Shown here piece by piece: positions 20,319 through 23,606 of a stretch of DNA of 23,606 bases; within the stretch, counting starts at the first letter, position 1; every line of letters starts with the position of its first letter. The stretch is from a virus. The stretch lies in IMG/VR virus record IMGVR_UViG_3300031749_000474, positions 1-23,606 of that record; one strand, written 5' to 3'. The notes below the pieces were generated by a model. It ran no database searches and was not told the origin of the DNA. It saw nothing but the letters and a program-made list of their open reading frames with translations. Both the position numbers and the translations under genes were made by a program.

Positions 20319-22357
20319 TTCTTTCCCCCACCTACTGCCATGTTCCCAGCCTGAACGAGTCCAGGGTTCGCAACCGGTATCATTGGGAACCCGCCGAAAT
20401 TGTCGTAATTGTCGAACTTGCCTTCCGGGTTTTCGGCGCTGTACGCTTTGCAGGTCTCGGCGCGGCCATCGCACCCCGGCCATACGTTCACGCTGACGCC
20501 TTGCGCAGGCTGCTGCGTTAGCGGGCGGGACGGCTGCAATTCGATCGAGCCGTTGTTGGGCACGCTCGACTTCGCAATGGAAACCACTTCCGGAATGTCG
20601 GTCGCAATCTCAATCCAACCACCAGCGAACCAGTCTTCCCAGAAGGTCGGTTCTTGGCCCTGCTGTCGGTGGAAATCGGTCAGGACCAGCTTGTAGGGCC
20701 AGCTCGTCTGATATGACGACACCTTGCCAGTCCAAACCCATAGCGAGGGGTTAAGCCTGCAGATGCCGTCGAACAATGCGTGATTGCAGCCAAGCTGCAG
20801 ACGCATTCGCGGGATTGCGCGGTCCCAGATCGCAAGGCCGCTGACAGCCTTTATTTGCACTGTTTCGCCCTGCACGGACTCGCTTTCGATCACGCCGTTA
20901 AAGATGCACTCGACGGCGGTGTCGTACCGGTAGATTTTGACTCGGAGCGCGCTGAACGCGCGGAGAAAAGCAATGTCAGCCGCTATCGGCACATCACCGA
21001 TTGCCGCTTCAATAGTTACCTCATCTCGGTCCAAGTTTAGCCCGCTTGTGACCGATTTATGGCTAATGCGTTTTGCCGTCCACACTTTATCGTCTGCAGT
21101 CACGTCCTGTTCGTAGCTCGTGTAGCGGGCGACCCCGGTCGCACTGCCAATCGTCCACTCAAACTCGTAAAGATAGCGTCTCGGAGCCAATGGCCCGATT
21201 GTCACCCCGAGCTGTTCGCCAGTTGGGATCGTGTATTCGGTCGGCGCTTCCTCGAACTCGTGCGTTATGGTCGCTATGTTCGCCTCATGCCATTCAATTT
21301 GTAGCTCTGGCTTTCCGTACTTGGACAGGACAAGGTTATTGATCACGGTCCAGTCCTTTTCGCACGGGCCGGGAGACGAAAACGTATTGAAGAAGCTCTC
21401 GCTGTTTACACTGCGGATCTTGGCGAAACTGTACGACGTACCGTCCATCTGCCAGAAAACGAGCCAATCGGCGACGCGCAACCCAGCCGTGCTCTTCACA
21501 TAGATTTTCGTCTGACCTTGGGCAACATCTTGCGTGAGACGCGCACATGACGGCCACAACTGGCTCCAGAAGCTATTTCCAGTGGAATGGACTGCGAAGT
21601 GATATAGCGCCAACTGACACTGAGCTCTTGTAGCGGTCATGACGGTGCATCTCTGCCGCCGTGCCCGCGCCGATTCGTATGTTGTCAGAAGGGGTTTTCG
21701 ACCGAATCCGATCTGTCGCTCGATCACCATCAGGTCCGGTTGAGTGCTGAAGTCCTCCAAGCCAATTGCGAAAGGATAAAATTTCGGTGCCTCCGGATAG
21801 CCAGTGAGCGAAGGGCCAACCGGAAGTGTGCACGGGACTGGCGCAATGGCGTAAGCCGTGTCGCTGGTTTCTTTGAAGCTGTAGCGAACCCGACAATTTT
21901 CCGCATCAACCCATTTTATTTCTGGCACAGCTATCGTGCCCCAGAGTAGTGGGATCAGGAGATCATCATCTTGCGGTGTCGGGCTCGGCACGGTGCCGCT
22001 TGCGTGGATGGACCAAGCACCGCTCACATCGCGCATTAAGGCGTACATGCCATACGACATAACGATGCTTGCTTGGTCAGCCCAGCGGACGCCGAACGGC
22101 CAGAGTGGGCAGAGAACCGGTTGAAGGATGATTTCGCGGCAGTTCCTCACTGTTTTCTTCGCTTCGGTACCGCTGAGTAAGGATTCAAACTCGACGGTCC
22201 AACGGAGCGATGATGCCAACGGTCGTCGAGCCGTTCGCCCGCTGAGGCCGACCGTCTCCTTGGTAACGGCCGATACCTTTGCGACTACAGGTTTGTCTAT
22301 TGCAGGATAATCGTCAAGTAGATAGACTGTTTGGCCCTGCCATGATAGAGCGATCAT
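20315..22357 (-). CDS. Fused tail hub protein (gp12-like plus DUF2163/BR0599-like)
   Basis: A 680-aa tail protein with two parts. Residues about 1-385 resemble the distal-tail type: an early beta part (LRWTVEFESLLSGTEAKKTV) and a later part with LYHFAVHSTGNSFW and AGLRVADWLVFW. From about 390, LYEFEWTIGSATGVARYTSYEQDV starts a region like DUF2163/phage BR0599, with the four Cys at 524, 533, 629 and 636 (LQLGCNHALF, DGICRL, PGCDGRAETCKA) and the typical ending KFDNYDNFGGFPMIPVANP. In gene transfer agents and related phages these are separate genes (gp12 and gp13). The two are fused here. It follows the tape measure stop by four bases. The N-terminal assignment is weaker than the C-terminal one. 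Confidence 0.8.
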   Translation of the reverse strand: MIALSWQGQTVYLLDDYPAIDKPVVAKVSAVTKETVGLSGRTARRPLASSLRWTVEFESLLSGTEAKKTVRNCREIILQPVLCPLWPFGVRWADQASIVMSYGMYALMRDVSGAWSIHASGTVPSPTPQDDDLLIPLLWGTIAVPEIKWVDAENCRVRYSFKETSDTAYAIAPVPCTLPVGPSLTGYPEAPKFYPFAIGLEDFSTQPDLMVIERQIGFGRKPLLTTYESARARRQRCTVMTATRAQCQLALYHFAVHSTGNSFWSQLWPSCARLTQDVAQGQTKIYVKSTAGLRVADWLVFWQMDGTSYSFAKIRSVNSESFFNTFSSPGPCEKDWTVINNLVLSKYGKPELQIEWHEANIATITHEFEEAPTEYTIPTGEQLGVTIGPLAPRRYLYEFEWTIGSATGVARYTSYEQDVTADDKVWTAKRISHKSVTSGLNLDRDEVTIEAAIGDVPIAADIAFLRAFSALRVKIYRYDTAVECIFNGVIESESVQGETVQIKAVSGLAIWDRAIPRMRLQLGCNHALFDGICRLNPSLWVWTGKVSSYQTSWPYKLVLTDFHRQQGQEPTFWEDWFAGGWIEIATDIPEVVSIAKSSVPNNGSIELQPSRPLTQQPAQGVSVNVWPGCDGRAETCKAYSAENPEGKFDNYDNFGGFPMIPVANPGLVQAGNMAVGGGKK

Positions 22358-22361
22358 ACGG

Positions 22362-23606
22362 TCACATTCCCAGAATCTCCGTCACATGTTCGCGGAACAA
22401 ATCGACGAGCAGCCTCCGACCTTTCGTCGTTCGCAAGGCCTCCAAGGCGGCAGCGCGGCTATTGTACAGCGCAACGTGCACCTCGGGTGCAGCACCGTCC
22501 TTCGTCGGGCTCGGCGCTGATGCCGCGGCTGCGACTGGCGTAATCTCAGGCAGACCGAGAGCGAAGCCGGTTTCACTCGGCGCAACGAGGTCGATCGAAG
22601 CAGGGCTGGCCGGTGCACTTGCAATGGCCAGGTTGCCACGGAGCTCCGCGCCGACCGGCGATACAGCAGCGCTTGTTCCTTGGAGCGCGCTCATAGGCCT
22701 TGTGAATACGGCAACGCCATTTGCGCCCGCCCTCAGATCAACCGAGCGCGCAGCACGGTCCAGCACGTTCATTTCGAGTTTGAGGGTATCCGGAGTCGGG
22801 GGCGTAGCTTCCCTGACGCGGGCTTCGGATTCAAGCTGAGCGATTCTTGCTTGCGAGGAGCCAAGGACCCTGATTGGGTCCGCAGCCGTTACCATTGGCA
22901 CGCGGGTTTGGCTGATAATGGCAGTAGGGGCAGTTGCCGCAGCCGCGCTGGTCGCCGCGTAGTCAGTTGCACCACCACGCCGTGGGCTCGTAACAGCGCG
23001 TGCGCCAATCGCGGCCTTGGGTGGGACCATCTTGCCACTGGCAGATTCAGCAAGCGTTAGATTGTCAGACTGGAGAACCACCGTCGCGCCTTTTCTCAGC
23101 AGTTCGAGTGTATCGACTCCGACTCGGTTTACGCTTGTTGTGTCGAAGAGGAACTTGCCCCGGTGGATAACGTCAACGGTTTCTATTGTCGGTCCGTGTC
23201 CTGCGTAGCCGCCTCGGTCGAATCTCGTCGGTGTCGAGGTCGCTTGAACGGCGGGACCGACGATGACGGCATCTTGGCCAGGCTGAGCCAAGGCACCGTA
23301 CTCCGGCCGGCTGACAGGCCACGGTGTCATCACGTCACCGACCTTGAGCACCGTTTTCCTCCTGACCCTCAGGTCTTCGAGCGTCTCGCGCCCGATCCGC
23401 TTCACTGTCTGTGCGTCCAGCACGTACTCGCCGCGGTGCGCAATGCCAGCCGGTTCAGTTTCAGGTCCTTCGCCGGTGTAACCTCCACGCTGAAACCCGG
23501 CAGCGCGCACATTGGCCGGCCACGTCGTAATCTCATCATTGATCGTCAGGATCCGAAGCTGGCCCTTCTTCACCCTTTCGAGCGTTTCAACGCCGATTCG
23601 CTTGAC
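22362..23606 (-). CDS. Tape measure protein, C-terminal part (partial)
   Basis: The frame is open to the right edge, so 414 C-terminal residues of a longer protein are seen; a GTG at 23573 is internal, not a start. The sequence holds repeated segments of about 47-50 residues in the style of tape measure C-termini: GFQRGGYTGEGPETEPAGIA then HRGEYVLDAQTVKRIG, and FDRGGYAGHGPTIETVDVIH then RGKFLFDTTSVNRVGVDTLE, with a third partial copy (VKRIGVETLER) at the edge. The downstream part (about 215-370) is Ala/Pro-rich with low complexity. The tape measure fixes tail length and passes through the tail to the host envelope. Head-side genes are expected further right. Confidence 0.82.
   Translation of the reverse strand, partial: VKRIGVETLERVKKGQLRILTINDEITTWPANVRAAGFQRGGYTGEGPETEPAGIAHRGEYVLDAQTVKRIGRETLEDLRVRRKTVLKVGDVMTPWPVSRPEYGALAQPGQDAVIVGPAVQATSTPTRFDRGGYAGHGPTIETVDVIHRGKFLFDTTSVNRVGVDTLELLRKGATVVLQSDNLTLAESASGKMVPPKAAIGARAVTSPRRGGATDYAATSAAAATAPTAIISQTRVPMVTAADPIRVLGSSQARIAQLESEARVREATPPTPDTLKLEMNVLDRAARSVDLRAGANGVAVFTRPMSALQGTSAAVSPVGAELRGNLAIASAPASPASIDLVAPSETGFALGLPEITPVAAAASAPSPTKDGAAPEVHVALYNSRAAALEALRTTKGRRLLVDLFREHVTEILGM
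22990..23606 (-). repeat. Repeats in the tape measure gene
   Basis: Two full and one partial copies of a coding repeat: each has GGY-x-G-x-GP, a HRG(E/K)(Y/F) loop and a V-x-R-(I/V)-G-x-(E/D)-T-L helix. The copies are diverged at DNA level, which fits old duplication kept by selection. More copies may lie beyond the edge. Confidence 0.6.

Noticed and set aside
22362-23573. Tape measure C-terminal part as a complete 403-aa gene starting at a GTG
   Set aside because: The frame stays open to the window edge and continues the same repeat pattern, so the gene is cut by the edge.
1-23606. CRISPR array, tRNA or rRNA genes, insertion sequences
   Set aside because: No regularly spaced repeats, no cloverleaf-like sequence and no transposase seen; the only recombinase is the integrase.

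Overview
The window looks like most of the left part of a temperate, tailed phage (prophage) of a Verrucomicrobiota-like host. The phage assignment rests on a tyrosine integrase, an excisionase-like protein, a replication block (winged-helix initiator-like protein, DnaC-type loader, UvrD-type helicase, Rad50-like ATPase, OB-fold protein) and a tail-tip block in the order tape measure, hub, NlpC/P60, tip protein. The host guess rests on a pseudopilin with the H-X9-DG signature that is abundant in Verrucomicrobiota, Lentisphaerota and Planctomycetota. It is an inference from protein style, not a database result. No terminase, portal, capsid, holin, repressor, tRNA or CRISPR array is visible; head genes would lie beyond the right edge.

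Layout. Only the integrase (1-1170) is on the + strand. Every other gene reads on the - strand, so transcription runs from right to left. From the right edge: the C-terminal part of a tape measure protein, a fused hub protein, an NlpC/P60 peptidase, a 61-aa protein, a 955-aa tip/receptor-binding protein, a metallophosphoesterase, a DUF6378-like protein, an internally deleted XF1762-like protein and an RlpA-like exported protein. Most of these genes are joined by 4-base ATGA stop/start overlaps. Next comes a 4.8-kb cassette of host-surface genes (14471 to 9677): pseudopilin, exported membrane-anchored protein, 12-cysteine exported protein, MauE/DoxX-like membrane protein, multi-spanning glycosyltransferase and a GT2 glycosyltransferase. 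A 201-base gap follows, with a terminator-like hairpin and repeated TTGGCA elements. The replication/recombination block (9475 to 1299) and the excisionase end the minus-strand run, converging on and overlapping the integrase.

How the parts may work together. The right block builds the tail tip; the tip protein carries two carbohydrate-binding-like modules. The left block replicates and recombines phage DNA, and an iteron-like cluster beside a more A+T-rich stretch inside the initiator-like gene is a candidate origin. The middle cassette has the form of a moron: its own promoter-like and terminator-like sequences, the same direction as the phage genes, and products aimed at the envelope. It combines a gtrB/gtrC-like glycosylation pair with a pseudopilin and a MauE-like/12-Cys pair, so it may alter the lysogen's surface. 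This cassette, the origin candidate, the GAAAC repeats at gene starts and the deleted XF1762-like protein are the most unusual points.

No gap longer than 300 bases lacks a gene; the largest is 9476-9676.
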